From NCBI RefSeq assembly GCF_025460765.1, contig NZ_JAMWEG010000001.1:434001-498000 (forward strand): a DNA stretch of 64,000 bases, in the 5' to 3' direction. The notes under the pieces were generated by a model that saw only the letters and a list, made by a program, of their open reading frames with translations, had not been told where the DNA came from and did not search any database. Of the stretch, positions 52,318 to 60,691 are shown piece by piece; position 1 is the stretch's first letter; each line of letters starts with the position of its first letter. The DNA comes from Micromonospora sp. MA102 (GTDB taxonomy: Bacteria; Actinomycetota; Actinomycetes; Mycobacteriales; Micromonosporaceae). A program made the position numbers and the translations under genes.

Positions 52318-53763
52318 GTGCTGAACAACAAGGCCCCAGTCCCTGGGGACACGGCGCCCAAGGGCGTTTCGCGTCGAGGCATTCTCCAGTTCATGGGCGC
52401 CGGCGCGGGCGCCGTCGTCGCGGGTGCGGCCGGGTTGAACTTCGCCGCCGCCTCTCCCGCGGCGGCAGCCCCGCTGACCGCTGCCGGGTCGTCGTCGTTG
52501 CCGCTCGCGAACGACGCGAACTTCTGGCGCCAGGTCGAGAAGCTGTTCACCCTCGACAAGAAGGTCCTCTTCATGAACGTGGGGACAGTCGGCTCCCCAC
52601 CCCGCGAGGTCCTTGACACTCTGGACAAGACGAATCGGGACGTCGCCCGTGACGCCCTCTCCGCCTACAGCGACTTCGCCGACATCCGGGCCGTCGCGGC
52701 CCGGGGGTACGGCTGCGACGTGGACGAGCTCGTGATCTCGCACAACACCAGTGACGGCATGTCGAAGATCATCGCCGGGCTGAACCTGCGCGCGGGTGAC
52801 GAGATCCTGACGACCAATCACGAGCACGGCGGCGGGCTCGTCCCGATGGCCCTGGCCCGGGATCGGCACGGCGTCGTCATCCGCAAGGTCGCCCTGCCCG
52901 TGGGCAACGACCAGCGGGCCGAGGACTACGTGGAGCTGTTCCGGCAGGCGATCACCGCCCGGACCAAGGTTCTGCTGTTCTCCGCCCCGACGTACAAGAC
53001 CGGGACGATGCTGCCGATCCGGATGCTGGCCAAGCTCGCGCAGGACCACGGACTGATCAGCGTCGTGGACGGGGCGCACATCCCCGGGATGATGAACTAC
53101 AGCTTCCACGAGCTCGGCGTGGACTTCCTTGCCGGCTCCGCCGCGAAGTGGCAGTGCGGCCCGGGCGGGACCGGCGTGCTGTACATCCGCAACAAGGTCC
53201 TGTCCCAGTACAACCCGAACCCCCTGCCCGAGTTCTGGCCGGTCGTGTCCAGCAGCTACCCGCAGGAAGGCGGCGTGCCGCCCCGCTCGTCGACCGACAC
53301 GGCGAGTTACAACATCGGCAGCTACCTCCAGTCCGTCGGCAACGGCAGCATTGCCCTGACCGAAGGAGTCAGGACCGTCTGCGGGGTGTGGGACCGCATC
53401 GGACGACAGCGCATCGAGAACCACGTCGTCGGCCTGTCGTCGTACCTCAAGGAACTCGTCGTCGAGCGGTGGGGGGTCCGATCGTTGTACTCCCCGAAGG
53501 ACGACCCGCGCCTGGTCTGCGCCCTGACGTCGTTCAACCCCTTCCGCAATCCGACCGATGTGCTCAACGCGGAGAAGTCGGCCGCGTTCGTCGCGCGGAT
53601 GCACGACGAGTACGGAATCACGATCCGGAACAGCGACTTCCCGGTCATCGGATCGGCCCAGTCGCATCGTCCCGTCCGCATCTCCACGCACCTGTTCCAC
53701 CAGAGCCAGGACGTCGACCGGCTCGTCGACGCGGCCTGGGAACTGTCCGGCAAGATGGCCTGA
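52318..53763 (+). CDS. Tat-exported class V PLP-dependent aminotransferase/epimerase-like enzyme
   Basis: 481 residues. Twin-arginine signal VSRRGILQF at 17-25, hydrophobic stretch and AxA site near residue 50. Fold-type I class V domain: MNVGTVGSPP, SHNTSDGMS, VVDGAHIPG (Asp251 pairs with the pyridine N), and PLP lysine 277 in AGSAAKWQCG. Resembles isopenicillin N epimerase/cysteine desulfurase-like proteins. Tat export is logical because PLP is inserted during folding. Substrate unknown. Forms an operon with the exported RidA. GTG 52318 has GGGGGA. Confidence 0.85.
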   Translation: MLNNKAPVPGDTAPKGVSRRGILQFMGAGAGAVVAGAAGLNFAAASPAAAAPLTAAGSSSLPLANDANFWRQVEKLFTLDKKVLFMNVGTVGSPPREVLDTLDKTNRDVARDALSAYSDFADIRAVAARGYGCDVDELVISHNTSDGMSKIIAGLNLRAGDEILTTNHEHGGGLVPMALARDRHGVVIRKVALPVGNDQRAEDYVELFRQAITARTKVLLFSAPTYKTGTMLPIRMLAKLAQDHGLISVVDGAHIPGMMNYSFHELGVDFLAGSAAKWQCGPGGTGVLYIRNKVLSQYNPNPLPEFWPVVSSSYPQEGGVPPRSSTDTASYNIGSYLQSVGNGSIALTEGVRTVCGVWDRIGRQRIENHVVGLSSYLKELVVERWGVRSLYSPKDDPRLVCALTSFNPFRNPTDVLNAEKSAAFVARMHDEYGITIRNSDFPVIGSAQSHRPVRISTHLFHQSQDVDRLVDAAWELSGKMA

Positions 53764-53778
53764 CACCTGCCACGAGGC

Positions 53779-53818
53779 GAAGGGCGAGCGCTCGCGATCT
53801 CAGCGGCGCTCGCCCTTC
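53779..53818. terminator. Hairpin between convergent operons
   Basis: Perfect 13-bp inverted repeat (53779-53791 with 53806-53818) starting 15 bases after the aminotransferase stop and 46 bases past the stop of the convergent 53865-54152 gene. Probably works in both directions. Confidence 0.75.
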
Positions 53819-53864
53819 CGCGCGCCGCCGGCCCGCGACGGGCTGCCCCGGTCACCAACCCAGG

Positions 53865-54152
53865 TCAGGGAATGATCACGACGCTGTCGAGCCGGACCTC
53901 GTTGCCAGGGGCCACGGGCTTGTCGTACGGCGTCGGCTTCGTGTGGTGGTGATTGCTGAGTGCCCAGAGCCCGACCACATCGGCCAGGCCGACCAGCAGC
54001 AGTGCCAGGACGATGGTGAGCAGCCGCCGGCGCCGCTCCCGCCGCTGCCACTTGCCGCGGGCGTTGGCGTATGCATCCGGGGAGGTGACGGCGGTGGTCG
54101 CCAGCACCTGGAGGGTGTCCCGGAGCCGGGTCTCGGTCTCGTCGATGGTCAT
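53865..54152 (-). CDS. Small single-TM protein, candidate anti-sigma partner
   Basis: 95 residues: soluble N-terminus, RRERRRRLLTIVLALLLVG forming a membrane helix at about 37-65, and a short outer tail. Starts in the sigma factor stop codon (ATGA overlap). Position and topology fit a membrane anti-sigma factor, but no zinc anti-sigma HxxxCxxC motif is seen, so this role is inferred from context only. Confidence 0.6.
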   Translation of the reverse strand: MTIDETETRLRDTLQVLATTAVTSPDAYANARGKWQRRERRRRLLTIVLALLLVGLADVVGLWALSNHHHTKPTPYDKPVAPGNEVRLDSVVIIP

Positions 54153-54778
54153 CGGGACGCGCCCATGAGCGCCGCCAGGGCGCCCATGCCCCGGAAGATG
54201 TGTGACTTCACGGCACCGGTGCTGATGCCCATGGCGCCGGCGATGTCGGCTTCCTTCAGATCCAGCCAGTAGCGCAGCACCAGCGCTTCGCGCTGGCGCA
54301 CCGGCAGTTGCCGTAGCGCCACCACGACCGCCCGCTGATCCTCTCGGAGCAGCACGGACGATTCCGCCGAGTCCACGACGCCGGACCGGCCCGCAGGCAG
54401 CTCGTCGCCGGCATGGCTGCGACGCACCTGCAGATGCCGGATGTGCATACGAGTCAGGTTACAGACGATCGACCTCAGGTACTGCGGTGCCGCCGCCGGA
54501 TCACGCAGCCGGTACCAGCGTCGATGCAGCTCGCAGAACGCCTCCGAGACCAGGTCCTCGGCGTCGTGGTCGGCGCCGAGCAGGAAGGCAAGTCGGACGA
54601 GTTGGGCGTGCAGTCCGTCGAAAAGGGCGACCATCGCAGCTTCGCGTTCCACATCGCGGAGATCGAGGCCGGGTCCCTTCGCCAGCGAGCCGTCGGGGTC
54701 AGGGCCGACGATCTCGGATTGCGCAAGCTGGTCGCGGCGATCCACAGTGCCGCGGCGCTGCGCTCGGTCGAGGTTCAT
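54149..54778 (-). CDS. ECF RNA polymerase sigma factor (SigE-like actinobacterial group)
   Basis: 209 residues. Sigma2: LVRLAFLLGADHDAEDLVSEAF; sigma4: LPVRQREALVLRYWLDLKEADIAGAMGISTGAVKSHIFRG (segment shown by its first LPVRQREALVLRYW). First ~50 residues look unstructured, so an internal ATG at about 54631 is an alternative. Its ATG overlaps the symporter stop and its stop overlaps the small TM gene, so three products are coupled. Likely directs transcription of this locus via GGAACC-type promoters at 56377-56470. Confidence 0.85.
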   Translation of the reverse strand: MNLDRAQRRGTVDRRDQLAQSEIVGPDPDGSLAKGPGLDLRDVEREAAMVALFDGLHAQLVRLAFLLGADHDAEDLVSEAFCELHRRWYRLRDPAAAPQYLRSIVCNLTRMHIRHLQVRRSHAGDELPAGRSGVVDSAESSVLLREDQRAVVVALRQLPVRQREALVLRYWLDLKEADIAGAMGISTGAVKSHIFRGMGALAALMGASR

Positions 54779-56334
54779 GACGGCACCGAGGGCGAACTGG
54801 TGGCCGGCAGCGTCCGCGTATTTCGTCGGTCAACCGTCCGATCGAGACCCCGGCCGGGCCCCCATCGGCGCAGCAGCAACTCGGCCATGCCGACGACGAC
54901 GAGGTTGACCGCGAGCCCGAGCAGCCCCGCGTACAGCTGCGTGTGGACCGGCCCGAGGGACACCAGCACCGTCGGTGAGAAGCCGCCGTGGGCGACCATC
55001 GCGGTGCCCGCGATCATCCCGACGAACCAGCCGCTCAGCAGAGCGAACCGGTGCGGTGCCCGGGGTGCGAGGCCGAGGACGAGAGGGGGCAACGTCTGCA
55101 GGACCCACACCGCGCCCAGCAGGTGAAGGTTGATGGCGTTCTGATCGTGCAGGCCCATGGCGAAGCCCAGGGCGCCGAGCTTCACGAGCAGCGACACGAC
55201 CCGGGCCACCCTGGTCTCCTGCTCCGCGGTGGCGGTCGGGTTGACGTACTCCACATACACGTTGCGGGCGAACAGGGCGGAAGCTCCGATCGACATGACG
55301 GCAGCCGGTACCAGCGCCGCCACCACCAGGCCGCCCAGCACGGCCCCGGCCAGCCATGCCGGTGCCAGCTCGTGCACCAGCATCGGTACGGCGAGGTCGG
55401 CCCGACCCGGAGGGGGCACGAGGTTCGAGGCCAGCGCGGCCACGCCGAACACGGCGAACAGCCCGAGCAGGCCGGTCCAGCCGAGCAGCGTCACCGTCGA
55501 CCGCCGAACGACGTCGTCGGTGCGGGCCGAGAACGCGACCATCAGCACGTGCGGAAACGCGAACAGCGCCAGAGCCGACCCCAGTGCCAACGACACGTAC
55601 GCGGGCCCCAGCGCCGGGTCCAGCACGACGCTCAATCGGCTGTCCCGCGCGGTGATTGTCTGCTCCGCCGCGGCGAACAGCTCGCCCGGTGAACCGATCC
55701 GGGTCCACACGAGCGCCGCGATCGACACGGCGGACGCCGTGACCAGGATCGCCTTCGCGATGGAGACGGCACTGGGCGCACGCAGCCCGTGCCGGTAGGT
55801 CGACACGGCGAGTACCGCGAACACGACGGTGAGCACCAGGTCACCCACCACACCGTCGGACTCGACCCCGAGCACGCTGAGCACCGCCCGTATGCCCAGC
55901 AACTGCAGGGCGATGTACGGCATCGTGGCCAGAATCCCGGTGATCGCCACCGCGAGCGCCAGTCCCGGGCTGCCGTACCTGCCGCGGATGAAGTCGGCCC
56001 CCGTCACGTAGCCGTGGGTGCGCGCGATGCCGGCCAGTCGTGGCAGGACCATGAAGGCGAACACGTACACCACGACCGTGTACGTCAGAGCGTAGAAGCC
56101 GACACCGCCGGAGCCGAACACCAGCCCGGGAACGGCCAGGAACGTGTATGCGGTGTAGATCGTGCCGCCCAGGACGCACCACGTCATCAGATGCCCGTGG
56201 CCGCGGTCGGCCAGGGCCCAGCCGGCCAGGTCGCGCTCGGCGAGCGAGCGGCGACCGCGGCCGCGGAAGGCCACGAGGGCGACCACGGACGCCGACAGGA
56301 CGACGACCGCGGCGACCGCCGCTGTCACGTCCAC
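54775..56334 (-). CDS. Sodium:solute symporter (SSS family, MctP-like)
   Basis: 519 residues with about thirteen helices. Shares GGTIYTAYTFLAVPGLVF, ITGILATMPYIALQLLGI and PAAVMSIGASALFARNVY with the second symporter at 57137, but the N-terminal motif differs. The similarity is to monocarboxylate permease MctP. Probably takes up small carboxylates or amino acids. GTG 56334 or 56328 start. First of the coupled symporter-sigma-TM operon, an unusual order. Confidence 0.85.
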   Translation of the reverse strand: MDVTAAVAAVVVLSASVVALVAFRGRGRRSLAERDLAGWALADRGHGHLMTWCVLGGTIYTAYTFLAVPGLVFGSGGVGFYALTYTVVVYVFAFMVLPRLAGIARTHGYVTGADFIRGRYGSPGLALAVAITGILATMPYIALQLLGIRAVLSVLGVESDGVVGDLVLTVVFAVLAVSTYRHGLRAPSAVSIAKAILVTASAVSIAALVWTRIGSPGELFAAAEQTITARDSRLSVVLDPALGPAYVSLALGSALALFAFPHVLMVAFSARTDDVVRRSTVTLLGWTGLLGLFAVFGVAALASNLVPPPGRADLAVPMLVHELAPAWLAGAVLGGLVVAALVPAAVMSIGASALFARNVYVEYVNPTATAEQETRVARVVSLLVKLGALGFAMGLHDQNAINLHLLGAVWVLQTLPPLVLGLAPRAPHRFALLSGWFVGMIAGTAMVAHGGFSPTVLVSLGPVHTQLYAGLLGLAVNLVVVGMAELLLRRWGPGRGLDRTVDRRNTRTLPATSSPSVPS

Positions 56335-56376
56335 TTCCCACGTCCGGTGTGACTACGGACCGCGAACTCTGCCATG

Positions 56377-56470
56377 TGCTGGTTCCTCCCGTGCGGCTGG
56401 CGGGGTCCACATCCGATGCGGGTAAACCTTTCGGGTTCGGACCGCAACTGAGGTGGTGAGGGAACCAGCA
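56377..56470. promoter_or_regulatory. Divergent GGAACC boxes, candidate ECF sigma promoters
   Basis: The 10-mer GGAACCAGCA occurs on the minus strand (56386 to 56377) and again on the plus strand (56461-56470), facing outward toward each transport unit; further GAGGAAC copies overlap. GGAAC is the typical -35 of ECF sigma promoters, and the minus copy lies about 47 bases before the symporter start. The -10 elements are not clear. Confidence 0.5.
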
Positions 56471-56560
56471 GGGAGGAACGCAGTAGGGCAAGAGAAGTTG
56501 ATCGAGAGTTAACCACTCCGAAACATGAGAATCAAGCGTCGAGGTGAAGGGGAGACGCGT

Positions 56561-56818
56561 ATGGACTCAGGTGAAAAAGGCGACGTCGTGGCGCCAACCG
56601 CACGACCCGCCCGCGCCTGGGCGTGGCTACAGGCGGTCGCTCTGACGCTGCCCGTCCTGGGCGCGGTGGCCACGCCGGTGTTCGCCCGTGCCGAACCGCG
56701 ACTCTTCGGTGTGCCCTTCTTCCACTGGTACCAGCTCGCGTGGGTCCCCTTCACCGCAGCGTGCCTGGTCTGCGCCTACCTGACCCACCGGCGTACCGGG
56801 CGCTCCGGTCCGCACTGA
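56561..56818 (+). CDS. DUF3311 small membrane protein
   Basis: 85 residues, two helices: WLQAVALTLPVLGAVATPVF and the DUF3311 pattern EPRLFGVPFFHWYQLAWVPF. Such proteins are encoded next to SSS symporters and are thought to be partner subunits. ATG 56561 has GGGGAG. A second DUF3311 follows, 78 bases on. Confidence 0.75.
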   Translation: MDSGEKGDVVAPTARPARAWAWLQAVALTLPVLGAVATPVFARAEPRLFGVPFFHWYQLAWVPFTAACLVCAYLTHRRTGRSGPH

Positions 56819-56896
56819 CTCCGGCTACCGCGCCGGCCAGTCCGAATCTCGCACATCGCACCGATGCCCTCCCGCAGACACGAACAGGAGCAGACT

Positions 56897-57130
56897 GTGC
56901 CGCCGAATCCGAGAGCCAGAGCCAGAGCCAGAGCCAGAGCCAAGGACAGCAGCACGTGGAACTGGCTGTTGTTCGTACCGATCGTGGTGCCGCTGATCAC
57001 GCCCTTGTTCAACTGGGACGCCCCGCGGCTGTTGGGTTTTCCGACCTTCTACTGGCTACAACTGGCCTTCATCATCCTCGGCGTCACCACCACGACGGTG
57101 GTCTACCAGATGACGAAGCGGCGGGGGTGA
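56897..57130 (+). CDS. DUF3311 small membrane protein with Arg-Ala repeat
   Basis: 77 residues: N-terminal RARARARARA from a hexamer repeat, then two helices with LLFVPIVVPLITPLF and APRLLGFPTFYWLQLAF (DUF3311 core). GTG 56897 follows AGGAG. Stop is 6 bases from the MctP start, so it is the direct partner of that symporter. Confidence 0.78.
   Translation: MPPNPRARARARARAKDSSTWNWLLFVPIVVPLITPLFNWDAPRLLGFPTFYWLQLAFIILGVTTTTVVYQMTKRRG
56913..56942. repeat. GAGCCA hexamer tandem repeat in coding sequence
   Basis: Five perfect GAGCCA units coding for alternating Arg-Ala in the DUF3311 N-terminus. Slippage would change length by two residues and keep the frame. Confidence 0.92.
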
Positions 57131-57136
57131 GCGGCC

Positions 57137-58795
57137 ATGTGGCGTGACAACCTCACCGAAATCATCATCTTCACCTTCCTCTTCCTCCTGGTCAGCGCCA
57201 TGGGGTTCGTTGCCGCGCGGTGGCGAGCGCCGAAGGACATGGCACACCTCGACGAGTGGGGGCTGGGCGGGCGCAGTTTCGGCGGCTGGATCACCTGGTT
57301 CCTCGTCGGTGGTGACCTCTACACGGCCTACACGTTCGTCGCGGTGCCGGCGCTGCTCTTCGGCGCCGGTGCGGCGGGGTTCTTCGCCGTGCCGTACACA
57401 ATCATCGTCTATCCCATCGTCTTCCTCGTGCTGGTCCGGCTCTGGTCGGTGTCGCATCGGCACGGCTTCGTCACTCCGGCTGACTTCGTTCGGACACGGT
57501 TCGGCTCGCCGACGATGGCCCTGCTGGTGGCAATCACCGGCATCGCCGCCACGATGCCGTACATCGCGCTCCAGCTTGTCGGGATCGAGGCGGTGCTCAA
57601 AACGATGGGGGTGACCGGCGAAAGCACCATCGCCCGGCATCTGCCCATCATCATCGCGTTCGCCATCCTGGCCGCGTACACCTACCAGTCCGGCCTGCGG
57701 GCGCCCGCGCTGATTGCCTTCGTCAAGGACTCTCTGATCTACATCGTGATCCTCGTGACGGTCATCTACCTGCCCTACAAGTTGGGCGGTTGGGGAAAGA
57801 TCTTCGACGCGGCGGACGCGAAGTTCCAGGCCTCACCCGCGCCGGGTGACGGGGTCCTGCTCAACGCGAACAACCAGTGGCAATACATCACCCTGGCACT
57901 TGGCTCGGCCCTGGCGCTGTTCCTCTATCCGCATAGCCTGACCGGCGTGCTGGCCAGCCGGAACCGTGACGTGATCAGGCGGAACATGTCAGCGCTGCCC
58001 GCGTACACCCTGCTCCTGGGACTGATCGCACTGCTCGGCTACATGGCGATCGCGGCCGGGGTAACCCCGTTGCCAGGCGCCAAGGAGGGCTCGGTGGACA
58101 ACAACACCATCGTGCCGCTGCTGTTCGACCAGCAGTTCCCCGGGTGGTTCGCCGGGATCGCGTTCGCCGCGATCGGGATCGGCGCCCTGGTACCGGCGGC
58201 GATCATGTCGATCGCGGCCGCGAACCTGTTCACCCGCAACATCTACAAGGAATATCTGCGGCGCGACGCGTCCCCGGCCCAGGAGGCGAACGTCTCGAAG
58301 ATCACCTCACTTGTGGTGAAGGTCGGCGCCGTTGGCTGCATCGTCTTCCTCGACCCGCAATTCTCCATCGACCTGCAGTTGATCGGGGGGGTCATCATTC
58401 TGCAGACGCTGCCCGCCGTCGCGCTGGGCCTCTACACCCGCTGGTTCCACCGGGGCGCGCTGATCGCCGGTTGGGTCGCCGGGATGGGCCTGGGCATGTG
58501 GATGCTCTATCAGATCCCGGGCGCGAACGGCCGGCAGCATTTCGGGGGCTCAGCCTTCTCCCTCGGAGAATTCGGCTTCGATACCACCAGGACTGTCTAC
58601 GTCGGCTTTGTAGCCGTACTGGTGAACCTGCTGGTCGCGGTGCTGGGCACGCTGATTCTGCGGGCCGCGAAGGTGACCGACGGCACCGACGGCACGACCG
58701 CCGACGACTACCACGCCGACGCGGGCGACCGCCGGCTCGTCCCCGCAGCCCGTACCGAGACCGGCGCGGGCGCCGCACCCGAACCGGTCGCCTGA
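57137..58795 (+). CDS. MctP-like monocarboxylate Na+ symporter
   Basis: 552 residues, about thirteen helices. HLDEWGLGGRSFGGWITWF, GGDLYTAYTFVAVPALLF, RHGFVTPADFVRTRFGSP and ITGIAATMPYIALQLVGIEAV match MctP permeases for lactate, pyruvate, propionate and alanine. C-terminus is a soluble Asp/Ala-rich tail. Directly coupled to the DUF3311 gene upstream and followed by a hairpin. Complete, and paralogous to the 54775-56334 symporter. Confidence 0.87.
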   Translation: MWRDNLTEIIIFTFLFLLVSAMGFVAARWRAPKDMAHLDEWGLGGRSFGGWITWFLVGGDLYTAYTFVAVPALLFGAGAAGFFAVPYTIIVYPIVFLVLVRLWSVSHRHGFVTPADFVRTRFGSPTMALLVAITGIAATMPYIALQLVGIEAVLKTMGVTGESTIARHLPIIIAFAILAAYTYQSGLRAPALIAFVKDSLIYIVILVTVIYLPYKLGGWGKIFDAADAKFQASPAPGDGVLLNANNQWQYITLALGSALALFLYPHSLTGVLASRNRDVIRRNMSALPAYTLLLGLIALLGYMAIAAGVTPLPGAKEGSVDNNTIVPLLFDQQFPGWFAGIAFAAIGIGALVPAAIMSIAAANLFTRNIYKEYLRRDASPAQEANVSKITSLVVKVGAVGCIVFLDPQFSIDLQLIGGVIILQTLPAVALGLYTRWFHRGALIAGWVAGMGLGMWMLYQIPGANGRQHFGGSAFSLGEFGFDTTRTVYVGFVAVLVNLLVAVLGTLILRAAKVTDGTDGTTADDYHADAGDRRLVPAARTETGAGAAPEPVA

Positions 58796-58810
58796 CCAGA
58801 TAGCGGGCCT

Positions 58811-58847
58811 CCTCCCTCCCGACCGTGACCGCCGGCCGGGAGGGAGG
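58811..58847 (+). terminator. Hairpin terminator of the MctP-like gene
   Basis: 10-bp perfect stem CCTCCCTCCC/GGGAGGGAGG (58811-58820 with 58838-58847) with a 17-base loop, starting 15 bases past the stop at 58795. Confidence 0.75.
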
Positions 58848-59083
58848 GGGCACCGACGCGGCGCCGGGCCCGACGACCGCCCGCCGCTCACCTCCGTCGC
58901 CGACGGTGACCTCGACCGTCGACGACCCCGCGGACCCGGCGAACCGGTACGGCCAGTACGGGACCAGCCGGGCGCCGTGCCCGGCCAGCCTGACGAACAG
59001 GTGCCCCACGCCGATCTCCCGAGAAGACCGCTCACGATACGCCCAGGATCGGGGCCGGAACCGGGCCGCGCGGGGAGTGACGG

Positions 59084-60691
59084 TCAGGCGGGGCCCGCCT
59101 GGCGCAGCTCGACCTTGCGCACCTTGCCGCTGACCGTCATGGGGAAGGCGTCCATCACCCGTACCTGCCGCGGGATCTTGTAGTGCGCCAGCCGGTCCCG
59201 GCAGAACTCGGCGATCTCCTCGACGGTGAGCGTGTCGTGCCCGTCGCGCAGGATCACGCAGGCCAGGATCTCCTCGCCGTAGCGCTCGTCGGGCACGCCG
59301 ACCACCTGCACGTCGGAGATCTTCGGGTGCCGGTAGAGGAACTCCTCGATCTCGCGCGGGTAGACGTTCTCCCCGCCCCGGATGATCATGTCCTTGATCC
59401 GGCCGACGATGGTCAGGTAGCCGTCGTCGCGCATCACCGCCAGGTCGCCGGTGTGCATCCAGCGCGCCGGGTCGATCGCCTCGGCCGTCCTCTCCGGCTC
59501 GTCCCAGTAGCCGAGCATCACCGAGTAGCCCCGGGTGCACAGCTCCCCCGGTTCGCCGCGCGGCACGGTCACCCCGGTCGCCGGGTCGACCACCTTCACC
59601 TCGACGTGCGGCAGCACCCGCCCCACCGTGGCGGTCCGCCGGTCCAGGTCGTCGTCGTGCCGGGTCTGGGTGGACACCGGCGACGTCTCGGTCATGCCGT
59701 AGCAGATCGCCACCTCGGCCATGTGCATCCCGTCGATGACCCGCTTCATCACCTCCACCGGGCACGGCGAGCCGGCCATGATGCCGGTACGCAGGCTGGA
59801 CAGGTCGTAGTCCGCGAAGTCCGGCAGGGCCAGCTCGGCGATGAACATGGTCGGCACCCCGTACAGCGAGGTGGCCCGCTCGGCGGCGACCGCCCGCAGC
59901 GTCGCGGCGGGGTCGAAGGTCGGCGCCGGGATGATCACGCAGGCGCCGTGGCTGGTGGCCGCCAGGTTGCCCATCACCATGCCGAAGCAGTGGTAGAACG
60001 GCACCGGCAGGCAGATCCGGTCCCGCTCGGTGTAGCGGACCAGCTCGCCCACGAAGTAGCCGTTGTTGAGGATGTTGTGGTGCGACAGCGTCGCGCCCTT
60101 CGGAAACCCCGTGGTCCCCGACGTGTACTGGATGTTGATCGGGTCGTCGCAGCTCAGCTCCGCCGCCCGGGCGGCCAGCCGCTCGACCGGCACCGCCGCC
60201 CCGCCGGCCACCAGGTCGTCCCAGCTCGACTCGCCGAGAAAGACCACCGTGCCCAGCGCCGGGCAGGCGCCGCGGACCTCGGCGACCATCCCCCGGTAGT
60301 CGCTGCTGCGGTAGCCGGGCGAGGAGACCAGCAGGCGCACCCCCGACTGGTTCAGCACGTACTCCAGCTCGTACCGCCGGTAGGCCGGGTTGATGTTCAC
60401 CATGATCGCGCCGATCGCGGCGGTGGCGTACTGCACGAGGACCCACTCCGCGCAGTTCGGCGCCCAGATGCCGACCCGGTCTCCCTTGGCCACCCCCGCC
60501 GCCAGCAGGCCGCGGGCCAGCTCACCCACCGCGCGGCCCAGTTCGGCGTACGTCCAGCGCCGGCCGCTCGGGCAGTCGACCAGGGCCTCCCGGTCCGGGT
60601 ACGCCTCCACGGCGCGGGCCAGGTTCGCGCCGATGGTGTCGCCGAGCAGCGGCGCGTCGGAGATCCCGCTCGCGTAGGACGGCAGGCTCAT
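59084..60691 (-). CDS. AMP-forming acyl-CoA synthetase (fatty-acid/FadD type)
   Basis: 535 residues of the ANL superfamily: P-loop-like [17 protein letters not shown]5 YGMTETSP, A7 [25 protein letters not shown] (signature [14 protein letters not shown]), A10 lysine in TVSGKVRK. Matches FadD3/FadD35-like long- or medium-chain acyl-CoA synthetases. Its ATG overlaps the stop of the upstream acyl-CoA synthetase gene by 4 bases. Confidence 0.9.
   Translation of the reverse strand: MSLPSYASGISDAPLLGDTIGANLARAVEAYPDREALVDCPSGRRWTYAELGRAVGELARGLLAAGVAKGDRVGIWAPNCAEWVLVQYATAAIGAIMVNINPAYRRYELEYVLNQSGVRLLVSSPGYRSSDYRGMVAEVRGACPALGTVVFLGESSWDDLVAGGAAVPVERLAARAAELSCDDPINIQYTSGTTGFPKGATLSHHNILNNGYFVGELVRYTERDRICLPVPFYHCFGMVMGNLAATSHGACVIIPAPTFDPAATLRAVAAERATSLYGVPTMFIAELALPDFADYDLSSLRTGIMAGSPCPVEVMKRVIDGMHMAEVAICYGMTETSPVSTQTRHDDDLDRRTATVGRVLPHVEVKVVDPATGVTVPRGEPGELCTRGYSVMLGYWDEPERTAEAIDPARWMHTGDLAVMRDDGYLTIVGRIKDMIIRGGENVYPREIEEFLYRHPKISDVQVVGVPDERYGEEILACVILRDGHDTLTVEEIAEFCRDRLAHYKIPRQVRVMDAFPMTVSGKVRKVELRQAGPA

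Noticed and set aside
56905..56945. Short tandem repeats as a CRISPR array
   Set aside because: Units are only 6 bases, have no spacers, and lie inside a coding sequence.
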